From: Zygnema cylindricum | Lineage: Eukaryota > Streptophyta > Zygnematophyceae > Zygnematales > Zygnemataceae | Direction: 5' to 3' | Assembly: GCA_037447655.1 (NCBI GenBank) | Contig: JBBHKE010002973.1 | Location: forward strand, 228,322-292,321 | Length of the DNA stretch: 64,000 nucleotides | Part shown: positions 34,680 through 47,285 of the stretch, piece by piece | Position numbering within the stretch: the stretch's first letter is position 1 | Layout: every line of letters begins with the position of its first letter | Notes under the pieces: generated by a model | The model's database searches: none | What the model was told of the DNA's origin: nothing | What the model saw: the letters and a program-made list of their open reading frames with translations, nothing else | Program-made: the position numbers and the translations under genes

Positions 34680-36350
34680 TAGAAAATTGCACTCTCAAGT
34701 ATATTTCTCCTAGCGAGCAGACGTGATGTTTTTCTGGTGACACGGTAAGCTTTTAATGCTTGCGTCATATTTCAATTTGTGAAAGTTCCTCAGTTGCAGT
34801 GTATTAACTATGACAAATGAAAGACAATTGTTGCATAATGCTTACCATATCTTTTTTCTTTTGTCTTGTTGTCAATTATTGATGTTAAACGTTGACTGAG
34901 AATGACAATGTCGACAAAGACCAAAAACTAGTTGCCATAAACTCAAAAGTAATTCATTTCTCAGTCAAAGAAGCACATGACTTCCAGCTGTTGCAAGAGC
35001 TGGTCAAGCTGAGGATTTACTGACTCCACATTGAGAAATTTGGAGGCGTTTGCCCGAAGCTTAGACCATTATTTTGGGGTCATGGTTCCTTTCGGAGAAT
35101 GGCCGACGTCACCAAAATATTTGCTTCGAATACCTTATCAGAGAGGCACAGTGCAAACCTATCAACGTGCCGCAAGCGGCCACAAAGTGGCCGCTATAAA
35201 CCTCCGTTTACTTTCAGTAAACGTTACCTTTTACAAGTAGGCAGTTATAGGACCCTCGACAAACACAAAATTTAGCTTCATAAAACAACGACATACACCT
35301 TTCACGAGTGCTCGAAGTTGTTTACGCACTTGCAGAGATTTCGGCAGAGCTTCGATTAAGGGTAACATTCCATTAGATGAAAAGTGGTGTTCGTTACTGG
35401 ACGCCGTACGTTTTCATACAGTGCCGTACAAAGCCGTACCAGAATTTTTTTTTTTTCAGACGAACATCGTTACTGGAAAGCTGTCGGGAAGTTCCAATGA
35501 TGTAGGCGTAATTCCTGACCGTTGGATATTTCATTTTTTTAGATCCGCCAAGCAATCGCGCACATCATCCAGTGGGAGACAACTCTCCTCGCTAGACGCA
35601 ACTTTCCTCGCGAGAAGAGTTGTGTCCCACTGGATGATTACCATTGGTACACGTGAAAAAGCAAAAAAATATCTACTTTGAACAAGCGATTACAGGCCTA
35701 CACGTCGTACATTCAACGTGCCTCCTGCCACGCTAGATGCAGGTTAGCCGAAAATTTCCTCGCACCCTCCGTCTGACATCCACCGACATTCAAAGTTTGC
35801 CGCGACCTTCAAAGTTTGCCGCGTTTTTTTGCCACTGTTTCGAAATTTTAATTTCCATTTTCAAAATCAAAATCTGGCCGCAAACTTTACGGACGAATCA
35901 TTTACTACCTCCGGTCGTACAGATATTTCGTTATGACTTTCCGTTGGTAGATTTTTTTAAGATTTTCAGAATCTGGACTCTAACCTATGTGGCGCCAATC
36001 ATAATTGAGGAAGGTTTGTTATTGGCCCGACAAAATGTAGCGGACTTCCAGTAAACGATGTCAATAGACTTGTCCGTACATTTACTGGGACCGCCTAATG
36101 GAATGTTACCCTAAGTTTGCAGGGTCTTTGATTTTAATTGATAAAAGGACCAAAAAAAAGGAAAAACCTTTAATATGCCATAATTCTCAAAAAAACAGAA
36201 AACCAGGAGAAGCGTATTCTCACTTGATAGTTTAATTAAAAAAGAAGTCGAAAGAGAAAACATGCAAAAGACGAACCAAAACAAATTTTAAAGCATTTAA
36301 CTTTGGAGTGTAAATTTTCGACTCCACAAGGAAAATTCGCACGCGGGAGA
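34680..36350. other. no gene seen; contains one strong hairpin
   Basis: Mixed unique-looking sequence with frequent CGTAC words. A 29-bp inverted repeat at 35564-35638 is listed separately. No exon is recognised. Confidence 0.4.
35564..35638. repeat. 29-bp-arm hairpin, 17-nt loop
   Basis: The left arm begins ATCATCCAGTGGGAGACAAC and the right arm (35610-35638) is its reverse complement with 27 of 29 matches. The loop is TAGACGCAACTTTCCTC. The size fits a miRNA-like fold-back or a short inverted-repeat insertion. No target duplication is obvious. Confidence 0.75.
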
Positions 36351-36354
36351 CTCG

Positions 36355-36690
36355 CACGAAGAGGACTCACTTTAAGATGAGGACTCGCTCCAAGAGGAGG
36401 ACTCACACCAGAAGGCACACTCGCACCGAAAAGAGGACTCGCGCCGGCAAAGCGGACTAGCACGAAGAGGAGGATTCGCACCAAGAAGAGGACTCGGACC
36501 AAGAGGAGGACTTGCACCAAGGAGCGGACTACCACCACGAGGAGGACTCTCACCAACAGGAGGAATAGCACCAAGAGGGGGACTTGCACCAGGAGGAGGA
36601 CTCGCAGTAATAGAAGGACTCGCACCAGGGAGAAGACTTGTGCGAAGAGGAAAACTTGCACCAAGAGGAGGATTAGCACCGAGAGGCAGG
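36355..36690. repeat. 18-bp minisatellite
   Basis: About eighteen imperfect copies of AAGAGGAGGACTCGCACC. Because 18 is a multiple of 3, the minus strand reads as a hexapeptide repeat (GASPPL-like) in two long overlapping frames, but no start context or conserved border supports a gene. It abuts the dispersed repeat at GGCAGGCGGTGAGTC. Confidence 0.85.
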
Positions 36691-37570
36691 CGGTGAGTCA
36701 CAGCTTTGTCGTTACGCTCTATTCGAACGTTGCCAGGGTACGAATTGACTTTCTCGAGGTAGTCCGTAAAAACAGGTTTTCAGTTTTGCATTTCCTTGTG
36801 AAATACATTATTTTCATTTGGAAGTCCAAACCTAAAATTTGTTGACACTACACCGCGTATCGCTATTAGTGTTGATAATTTTTTCGCCACTTAACACATT
36901 TTTTATCCGTACACACCTGTCCGATTGTGGATCTGACGATTGCGATTTAAAGGTAAGTTTTTTAGCTTCCGATTGACGGTCTCAAATCGAAAATCGGACA
37001 AGTGTGTATGGAGAAAAGATGTTTTAAACGGCAAAAAAAATATTAACCCTAATAGCGATACACGGTGTACTTGTAGTACAAACTTTTTACCCTTCGCCCG
37101 GTTCAACATGATTTTCTGTCTTTTGTCGGACATCTTCCTATTGTGCGTGTCTTGTTGTACTTTTACGCGATTTTCGGAGTTTTCTCACTGCACATGGTCT
37201 TATAAAAATATTTGAGGATCCGCTTATAAATTATCTTATCCCCACATAGTAACTCCAACGTCCCTTCTGCCTTTCAAGAATTTGATGACCTTTCCTTTAA
37301 GCGCTCGGCTCCAATCAGGGCTCCCGGAGAAAAAATACGGCAGGTACAAAAACATTTGAGAACGCTTTCCTCTTACGGCTGCGTTACGCGTCTCAAAAGT
37401 TTTCTTGGACCAATTCTGGAAATGGACGAATAAAATGCGAGAATCGTTTCACGAAATTTTCAAGGGCAGTTTTTGTGAAACTTTACTTTTTATTCTTTCC
37501 CGTAAATCTCACGCAAAGGACAAAATTGGCCCGCTTGATTTCACGCGGCTAAGAGGGTCTATTGCTGCGG
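36691..37570. repeat. dispersed repeat family, member at 36.7 kb
   Basis: Matches 5270-5934, interrupted by the MITE at 36851-37067. The empty TA in the 5.4-kb copy is at 5439-5440. Confidence 0.75.
36851..37067. mobile_element. MITE, CACCGC/TA family
   Basis: A 217-bp element with ends CACCGCGTATCGCTATTAG and CTAATAGCGATACACGGTG, flanked by TA (36849-36850, 37068-37069). The sister repeat at 5439 lacks it precisely. Confidence 0.85.
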
Positions 37571-38340
37571 TTCATCTAATTTCGCCGTACAGCCCGACTC
37601 TGGACCAGAAAGTGGCCCGATGGAGCCGAGGGCCCTAGCTTTTAACGCGTGTCACGACAAACAAAGCTGTCACTGGACGTTCTGTGACGTCATCTAATTG
37701 TGTACTTTTGTTAGGCAATTTGTCTCCCTGACCGCGAGTTACAGTTCCTGGTATTGCACGCCCACTCGTGAATCTTCATCGTACAGAAAATCTTTGACGC
37801 TAAACTGTACGACTTTGACCTGTTGGCCTATCATGGAAGATTCTAATGAAGGGCGTTGGATATGCTCTTTACTGTACACGTACACCGTTTCCTAGTACGG
37901 TGCGAGTAATAATGTCCAGAGACAATCTGAAACCGTACTCTCAGCATGTCGTTTTGGAATGCGTCTTTATTCATCTGGACAGGTTTCTTGCTGACTGGTC
38001 AAAACTTTTACATGATAAAGTGAACAAAACTAAATAATTTGCAAGATTTTGAATCCGCCGTACAGATTTTGATATCGCGCCTTTATGAAATTTTCGAATC
38101 AGCATATGACACAACCACACGCGAATAGCGTTGTTTGTAACTGTTCAGCAGTTTATCACATTCACAACCACCAAAATAAATATATCAACCAACACCATTT
38201 AAGTCCTAGCACTCATCCAGCCAGTGCGTGCGAGCGTATGGCCATGCGCTACTGTAGTTGTTTTGACAACGTTAAATTATGTTTCAATTGTGTCAAAGAG
38301 GAATTCTAAAAATAGTGCGATCGACTATTTCGTGCGATCG
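37571..38340. other. no gene seen
   Basis: The block 38261-38340 repeats 9634-9703. No exon is recognised. Confidence 0.4.
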
Positions 38341-38887
38341 ACTAAGGAACCAATCAGCGCAAAGCAAATGAAATCGAACTGACATAATACAAACTAAGCC
38401 GTACTACGCTTGGGGGAAAGAGTTGTACTTCTAGTTACGGCTAGATTCGCGGCAAAAAATCAATATTTGTTTCATTCTGATAAGACAAAGTACTGAAAAT
38501 GACGCATAAACGCCAGACTTTGACCTGATATAATTAATGGAAAAAAAGTCAGTTGGACCTGAACTAAATTTCTACTGACAAAAGGCAAACAAATCTGAAT
38601 AACTAATCGAAAAGTTACGAGGCGTTCCACAATGTACCCCCCAAAGGGGCAGGTGGCAACTGGTCGCATGTACAGAATTGTACTCTTTGAAGCAAAATAA
38701 CTCCGTCGTCCGGCCTCCGTTAGGCGCGAAATAAAGTGCGTTCCCCTCAGTGTAGGGGATACCATAATCTTGTCTGGCCTGGTGTACTTCATTCTCCGTA
38801 CTCTGATGACCGTACGGGTAGGAAAAAGCCGAAGATTTTGGGTACAAAAAGGTGTGTTGAAAACGCACAAAAGCTTGACAGCCGTCA
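38341..38887. repeat. LTR-like sequence, copy left of the satellite
   Basis: It aligns in the same orientation with 47611-48147, from ANCCAATCAGCG to AGCTTGACAG. The 47.6-kb version lies just downstream (minus strand) of the gypsy pol end, so this is probably a fragment of the same LTR. It is truncated exactly where the 28-bp satellite begins. Confidence 0.55.
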
Positions 38888-38892
38888 AACCT

Positions 38893-41800
38893 CTATCCAT
38901 AAATCACCGCCAAAGATCCTCGATCGATGTATCACCGCCGCCGACCCTCGATCTATAGATCACCAACGACGATCCTAGATCGGTATATCGTCGCCGACAA
39001 TCCTTGATCGATCGATCGCCGCCCACGATTCTAGATTGATATATCGCCACCGACGATCCTCGATCAATCGATCGTCGCCGACGATCCTCGAATGATTGAT
39101 CGTCGCCGACGATCCTCGATCGATATATCGCCGCCGACGATCCTCGATCGATGTATCGTCGCCACGGATCATCGATAGATATATCGGCGCCGACGATCCT
39201 CGATCGATGTATCGTCGCCACGGATCATTGATAGATATATCGGCGCCGACGATCCTCGATCGATCGATCATCACCGACGATCCACGATCGATATATCGCC
39301 GTGGACGATTCTCGTTCGATATATCGCCGCCGACGATCCTCGATTGATATGTCGCCGCCAAGGATTCTCGATCGCTCGCGCTGACGATCCTAGATCGATC
39401 GATCGCGGTCAACAATCCTCGATCGATATATCGCCGCCGACATCCTCGATTGATAAATCGCCTCCGACGATCCTCGATCGTTAGATTGTCGCCGACGATC
39501 CTCAAGTGACATATTGTCGTTGAAGATCTTCGATTGATCGATCGCCGTCGACGATCCCTGATCGATATATGGTCGCCGACGATCCACGATCGATATATCG
39601 CCGTGGACGATCCTCCGATATATTGCCGCCGACGATCCTCAATTGATATGTCGCCGCCAAGGATTTCCGATCGTTCGACGCCGACAATCCTCGATCGATC
39701 GATCGCGGTCGACAATCCTCGATCGATGTATCGCCGTCGACGATCCTCGATCGATATGTCGTCGCCGACATCCTCGATTGATAAATTGCCTCCGACAATC
39801 CTCGATCGATAGATTGCCGCCGACGATTCTCGAGTGACATATTGTCGTTAACGATCTTCGATCGATCGATCGCCGCCGACAATCCCTGATCGATATACGG
39901 TCGCCGACGATCCTTGATCGGTATATCGCCGCCAAGGATCCTCGATGGATATATCACCGCCGAGGATACTCGATCTATCGATCGACGCCGACCATCCTAG
40001 AACAGTATATCGTCGCCGACGATCCTCAATCGATTGATCGCCGTCGATGATTCTAGATTGATATATGCCCACCAACGGTCCTCGATAGATCGATCGTCGT
40101 CGACGATCCTCGATCGATAAATCGTTGCCGACGTTCTTCGATGGATCGTTTGCCGCAGGAATACCTCGATAAATATATCGCCGCCGACGATCGTCGATCG
40201 ATCGATCGCTGCCAACGATCCTCGATCGATATATCACCGCTGACGATCCTCGATCGATCAATCGACGCAGACGATCCTCGATAGATCGATCGCGGTCGAC
40301 GATCCTCGATCGATATATCATCGCCGACGATCCTCGATCGATCGATTGACGCCGACGATCCTCAATCAATATATCGTCGCCGACGATCCTCGATCGATAT
40401 ATTGACGCCGACGATCCTCGATCAATATAACGCCGTCGACGATCCTCGATCGATATATCGCCGTCGGCGATCCTCGATCATCGATCGCCGCCGACGATCT
40501 TCGATCAATATATCGCCGTCGACAATCCTCGATCGCCGCCGACGATCCTCGGTCGATCGATCGCCGCCGACGATCCTCGATCGATCGATCACCTCGACGA
40601 TCCTCAATAGATCGATCGCGGTCGACCATCCTCGATCGATATATCACCGCCGACGATCCTTGATCTGTCGATCGAGGCCGACAATCCACGATCGATCGCC
40701 GCCGATGAACCTCGATACATATATGGCCGTTGATGATCCTCGATCGATCGATTGCTCCGACGATCCTCGATTGTTATATAGTCGCCAAGGATCCTCGATC
40801 GATATATCGCAGCCGACGATCCTCGATCGATATATCGGCGCCAAAGATCCTCGACCGATCGATTGCCGCTGACGATCCTCGATAGATCAATTGTCGCTGA
40901 CGATCCGTGATTGATATATCGCTGCCGTTATTTTCGATCGATAAATCGCCGATGACGATCCTCGATCGATATATCGCTACCGACAATCCTCGATCGATAT
41001 GTCGCCGACAAGGATCCTCGATCGATTGTGGAACGCCGACGATCCTCGATCGATCGATCGCGGTCAGCGATCCTCGATCGATATATCGTCGCCGGCGATC
41101 CTCGATCGATAAATCGCCGCCAACGATCCCAAATCGATATATCGCCGCTGGCGATCCTCGATCAATCGATCGCCACCAACGATCCTCGATCAATATATCA
41201 CCGCCGATGATCCTCGATCGATATATCGCCTCCGACGATCTTTGATCGATATATCACCGTCGACAATCCTCGATCGATCGATTGCTGCAGACGATCCTCA
41301 ATCGATTGATCGTCGTCGACGATCCTCGATCGATCGATCGCCGCGGACGATCCTCGATCGATCGATTGTCAACGACGATCCTCGAACGATATATCGTTGC
41401 CGATTATCCTCAATCAATCGATCGCGGCCGACGATCCTCGATTGATATATCGCCGCCGATGATCCTCAATCGATATATCGCTGGCGACAATCCTTGTTCG
41501 TTATATCGACGTCGATGATCTTCGACCGATTGGTTGCCGCTGACGATCCTCGATCGATATTTCATTGCTGATGATCCTCAATCAATCGATCGCCGCCGAC
41601 GATCCTCGATTGATATATCGCCGCCGATGATCCTGGATCGATTTATTGTCGCCGACGATCCTCGATCGATATATCGCCGCCGACGATCCTCGGTCGATAT
41701 ATCGCTGCCGACAATCCTCGATCGATATATCGCCGCCGATGATCCTCGATCGATCAGTTGACGCAGACGATCCTCGATAGATCGATCCCGGTCGACGATC

Positions 41801-44125
41801 CTCGATCGATATATCGTCGCCGACGATCCTCGATCGATCGATTGACGCCGATGATCCTCAATCAATATATCGTCGCCGACGATCCTCGATCGATATATTG
41901 ACGCCGACGATCCTCAATCAATATAACGCCGTCGACGATTCTCGATCGATATGTCGCCGTCGGCGATCCTCGATCATCGATTGCCGCCGACGATCTTCGA
42001 TCAGTATATCACCGTCGATGATCCTCGATCGCCGCCGACGATCCTCGGTCGATCGATCGCCGCCGACGATCTTCGGTCGATCGATCGCTCCCGACGATCC
42101 TCGATAGATCGATCGCGGTCGACCATCCTCGATCGATATATCACCGCCGACGATCCTTGATCAGTCGATCGAGGCCGACAATCCACGATCGATCGCCGCC
42201 GATGAACCTCGATACATATATGGCCGTTGATGATCCTCAATCGATCGATTGCTCCGACGATCCTCGATTGTTATATAGTCGCCAAGGATCCTCGATCGAT
42301 ATATCGCAGCCGACGATCCTCGATCGATATATCGGCGCCAAAGATCCTCGACCGATCGATTGCCGCTGACGATCCTCGATGATCAATTGTCGATGACGAT
42401 CCTCGATCGATATATCGCTACCGACAATCCTCGATTGATATGTTGTCGACAAGGATCCTCGATCGATTGTGGAACGCCGACGATCCTCGATCGATCGATC
42501 GCGGTCAACGATCCTCGATCGATATATCGTCGCCGGCGATCCTCGATCGATAAATCGCCGCCAACGATCCCCAATCGATAAATAGCCGCTGGCGATCCTC
42601 AATCAATCGATCGCCACCAACGATCCTCGATCAATATATCGCCGCCGACGATCCTTGATCGATATATCGCCTCCGACGATCCTTGATCGATATATCGCCG
42701 TCGACAATCCTCGATCGATCGATCGCCGCAGACGATCCTCAATCGATTGATCGTCGCCGACGATCCTCAATCGATTGATCGTCGCCGACGATCCTCGATT
42801 GATCGATCGCCGCGGACGATCCTCGATCGATTGATTGTCACAACGATCCTCGAACGATATATCGTTGCCGATTATCCTCAATCAATCGATCGCCGCCAAC
42901 GATCCTTGATTGATATATCGCCGCCGACGATCCTCAATCGATATATCGCTGGCGACAATCCTTGTTCGTTAAATCGCCGTCGATGATCTTCGACCGATTG
43001 GTTGCCGCTAACGATCCTCGATCGATATTTCATTGCTGATGATCCTCAATCAATCGATCGCCGCCGACGATCCTCGATCGATTTATTGTCGCCGACGATC
43101 CTCGATCGATATATCGCCGCCAACAATCCTCGATCGATATATCGCCGCCGATGATCTTTGATCGATCAGTTGCCGCTGACGATCCTTGATCGATATTTCG
43201 TTCTGATGATCCTCAATCAATCAATCGCCGCCGACAATCCTCGATCGATATATGGCCACCGATGATCGACGATCGATACATTGTCGCCGACGATCCTTGA
43301 TCGATCGATCGTCGCCGACTATCCTCGATCGATATATCGCCGCCGACGATCCTCGATCGATTTATCGCCGCCGATGATCCTTGATCGAGATATTGCCGCC
43401 TACGATCCTCGATCGATCAGTTGCTGGTGACGATCCTCGATCGACATTTCGTTGCCGACAATCCTCGATTGATCGATTGGCCGCCGACGATCCTCGATTG
43501 ATATATCGCCGCCAAGATTCTCGATCGATATATCGCCACCGACGATCCTCCATCCATCGATCGCCGTCGACAATCCTCGATCGATATTTTGTTGCCGATG
43601 ATCCTCAATCGAACGATCGTTGCCGACGATCCTTGATCAATATATCGTCGATGACGATCCTCGATCGATATATTGCTACCGACAATCCTTGATCGATATG
43701 TCGCCGCCAACGATCCTCGATCGATCGTTCGACGCCGGCGATCCTCGATCGATCGATCGCGGTCGATGATCCTCAATCGATATATTGCCGCCGACGATCC
43801 TCGATCGATCAATTGCCGCCAACGATCCTCGTTCGATGTATTGCCGCTGAAGATCCTCGATCGATATATCGCCGCCAACCATCCTCGATCGATATATCGC
43901 CGTTGACGATCCTCGATCAATGTATCGCCGCCGACGATCCTCGATCAATGTATCGCCACCGACGATCCTCGATCGATATGTCGCTGCCGACAATCCTCGA
44001 TTGATATGACGCCGCCGACGATCCTCGATCGATATATCGCCGCTGACGATCCTCGATCAATATATTGTCACCGACGATCCTCGATTGATCGATCGCCGCC
44101 GACGATCCTCGACCCATATATTGTC
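38893..44125. repeat. 28-bp satellite array, block 1
   Basis: The unit is close to CGCCGCCGACGATCCTCGAT followed by CGATATAT, 28 bp, with many substituted and some shortened units. Length implies about 185 units. Since 28 is not a multiple of 3, each frame runs through all registers and yields a 28-residue repeat (DDPRSIYRRRRSSIDIS-like on plus, SRIVGGDISIEDRRRRYIDR-like on minus). Higher-order duplication: about 40250-41560 recurs at about 41745-43050. About 39412-39560 recurs at about 39714-39900. Confidence 0.95.
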
Positions 44126-44133
44126 GCGGACGT

Positions 44134-44748
44134 CAGAGGTCGCAAACGGTCAACCGAAACCGTGACCGACCGTTTACCGACCGCCCTCGCCGGATTCGGA
44201 ACGAATTCGGTTGCGAAACTTTGAGGGCTGGGCGATTATTGTCGATTGATTCTCCAGAAAAAGAAAAACGGTCGGTTACCGTCGGTCAACCAAAGAACAA
44301 AAAATAAAGAAAATTTTGCAATCCAACATGATTGTACTTTGTACTCTTTGGTATCGTAGAAGTATGTGACATAATGATTAGCGGCGCAAATGTGACGCAG
44401 TAGTAACACTATTCATTTCGCAAATCTTAGGGAACGCGACAAAGCGTCGCAAATCTGATCGTTAGTACCCTATTTATTTTGCAAATCTAGGGGAACGCCA
44501 TAAATCGTAATTATTGGCTTATTCATACGTCGTACATTAGTTAATTTCGTACTTTTTGGTTACGGTCGGGCACGGTTAGTAGCGGGAAATCGAGTTTTGG
44601 TTAACTTTTATTTTCGTAAACATCGGTCGTTTAACGGTTAACAATTTTGGAGCATGACAAAACCCGGTCGGGCGTCATTTACTCAGATTTTGAAAATAGA
44701 AAAACGGTCGGTTTCGGTTATTTAAAATTTTGACTTTTGCATCCTCTC
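44134..44748. mobile_element. non-autonomous hAT-type element inside the satellite
   Basis: A 615-bp inverted relative of 24289-24854, flanked by the 8-bp duplication GCGGACGT (44126-44133 and 44749-44756). It begins CAGAGGTC and ends CCTCTC; the last base is changed from G. It splits the satellite, so it inserted after the array formed. Confidence 0.9.
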
Positions 44749-44756
44749 GCGGACGT

Positions 44757-47285
44757 TTCTCGATCGATACATCGCTGCAGACGGTCCTGAATCGATATAT
44801 TGCAGCCGGAGATCCTTGATCGATTTATCGCCGCTGACGATCCTCGATCGATATATCGTCGCCGACTATCCTCGATTGATATATCGCTGCCGACGATCCT
44901 AGATCAATATATCGATGCCAACAATCCTCGATCGATATTTCGCCGCCGATGATCCTCAATCGATATATCGCCGCCGACGATCCTCGATCGATAATTCGTT
45001 GTCGATGATCCTCAATCAATCCATCGCTGCCGACGATCCTCGATCGATATATCGCCGCCGACAATCCTCCATCGATTGATCGTCGCCAACTATCCTCGAT
45101 CGATATATCGCCGCCGACGATCCTCGATCGATATATTGCCGCCGACAATCTTCGATCGATCGATTGCCGCCGACAATCCTTGATCGATCTATCGCCGGCG
45201 ACGATCCTCGATCGATATATCGCCGCCGTCAATCCTCGATCGATATACGGCCGCCGACGATTGTTGATTGATACATCGCCGCCGACGATCCTCGATCGAT
45301 ATATCGCCATTGACGATCCTCGATCTATCGATTTCCGTCGACGATCCTCGATCAATATATCGCCGCCAACGATCATCGATCGATCGCCGGTGACAATCCT
45401 CGATCGATAGATCGCCGCCAACGATCCTCGATCGATATATTGCCGCCGACGATCCTCGATAGATCGATTGCCGCCTACGATCCTCGATCGATATGTCGCC
45501 GCCAACGATTCTCGATCGATATATTGTCATCGACGATCCTCAATCGATATATTGCCGCCAACAATCCTCGATCGATATATCGCCGTCGAAGATCCTTGAT
45601 CGATACATCGCCGCCGACGATCCTCGATCGATATATCACCGTCGACAATCCTCGATCGATATATTGCCGCCGACGATACTCAATCGATATATCGCCGTCG
45701 AAGATCCTCGATCGATACATCGTCGCCGACAATCCTCGATCGATCGATTGCCGCCGACGATCCTCGATCGATATGTCGCTGCCGACGATCCTCGATCGAT
45801 ATGTCGCTGCCGACGATCCTCGATCGATATATTGTCGTCGACGATACTCGATCGATATGTCGCTGCCGATGATCCTCGATCGATATGTCGGTGCCGACGA
45901 CCCTCGATCTATTGATCGCCGTCGACGATCCTCGATCGATATATTGACGCCGACGATCCTCGATCGATATATCGCCGCCGAAGATCCTCGATCGATACAT
46001 CGCCGCCGAAGATCCTCGATCGATACATCGCCGCCGACGATCCTCGATCGATATATCATTGTTGACGATCCTCGATCGATAGATTGCCGTCGACCATCCT
46101 CGACCGATCGATTGCCGCCGTTTTTTCGATCGATATGTCCTTGCCGACGATCATCGATCGATATATTGTCGTCGACGATACTCGATCGATGTATTGCCGC
46201 CGACGATCCTCGATCGATATATTGCCTCCGACGATCCTCGATTGATATGTCCCAGCCGACGATCCTCGATCGATATATTGTTGCCGACGATCCTCAATCG
46301 ATATATCGCCGCCGATGATCCTCGATCGATACGCCGTCAACGATCCTGGATCGATTGATACATCACTGTCGATGATCAATCTATATCGCCGCATGGTCCT
46401 CGATCGATATATCGCCGCCGACGATCGCCCGATCCATCGATCGCCGCGATGATCCTCGATCGGTATGTCGCCGCCGACAATCCTCGATCGATCAATTGCC
46501 GCCGACGATCCTCGATCGATCAATTGCCGCCGACGATCCTCGATCGAGACAATCCTCGATCGATATATTGCCGTCAACGATCTTCGATGGATCGATTGCC
46601 GCCGACGATCCTCGATCGATATGTCGCTGCCGACGATCCTCGATCGATATGTCGCAGCCGACGATCCTCGATCGATATATTGTCGTTGACGATACTCGAT
46701 GGATATGTCACTGCCGATGATCCTCGATCGATATGTCGGTGCCGACGACCCTCGATCTATCGATCGCCGTCGACGATCCTCGATCGATATATTGCCGCCG
46801 ACGATCCTCGATCGATATATCGCCGCCGAAGATCCTCGATGGATACATCGCCGCCAAAGATCCTCGATCGATACATCGCCGCCAAAGATCCTTGATCGAT
46901 ATATCATTGTTGACGATCCTCGATCGATATATTGCCGTCGACCATCCTCGACCGATCGATTCCCGCCGTTTTTTCGATCGATATGTCCTTGCCGACGATC
47001 ATCGATTGATATATTGTCGTCGACGATACTCGATCAATTTATCGCCGCCGACATCCGCGATCGATATATTGCCTCCGACGATCCTCGATCGATATGTCCC
47101 AACCGACGATCCTCGATCGATATATTGTTGCCGACGATCCTCAATCGATATATCGCCGCCAATGATCCTCGATCGATACATCGCCGCCAACGATCCTCGA
47201 TCGATTGATACATCACTGTCGACGATCATGGATCTATATATCGCCGCCGATGATCCTCGATCGATATATCGTCGCCGACGATCCT
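44757..47285. repeat. 28-bp satellite array, block 2
   Basis: Same unit as block 1, roughly 90 units. A higher-order copy of about 850 bp is seen: the marker stretch with GATTGCCGCCGTTTTTTCGA at about 46110 recurs at about 46955. The longest frames are about 290 codons on plus and about 280 on minus over the same bases, which shows that they are repeat artefacts rather than genes. Confidence 0.95.

Noticed and set aside
45440-46318. Open frame of about 290 codons in the satellite, Arg/Asp/Ser-rich protein
   Set aside because: It is the 28-bp repeat read through. The opposite strand is equally open over the same bases, and no start or flanking context supports a gene.
38893-47285. CRISPR-like array
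   Set aside because: Units are contiguous 28-bp repeats without unique spacers, and the context is a plant-type nuclear genome.
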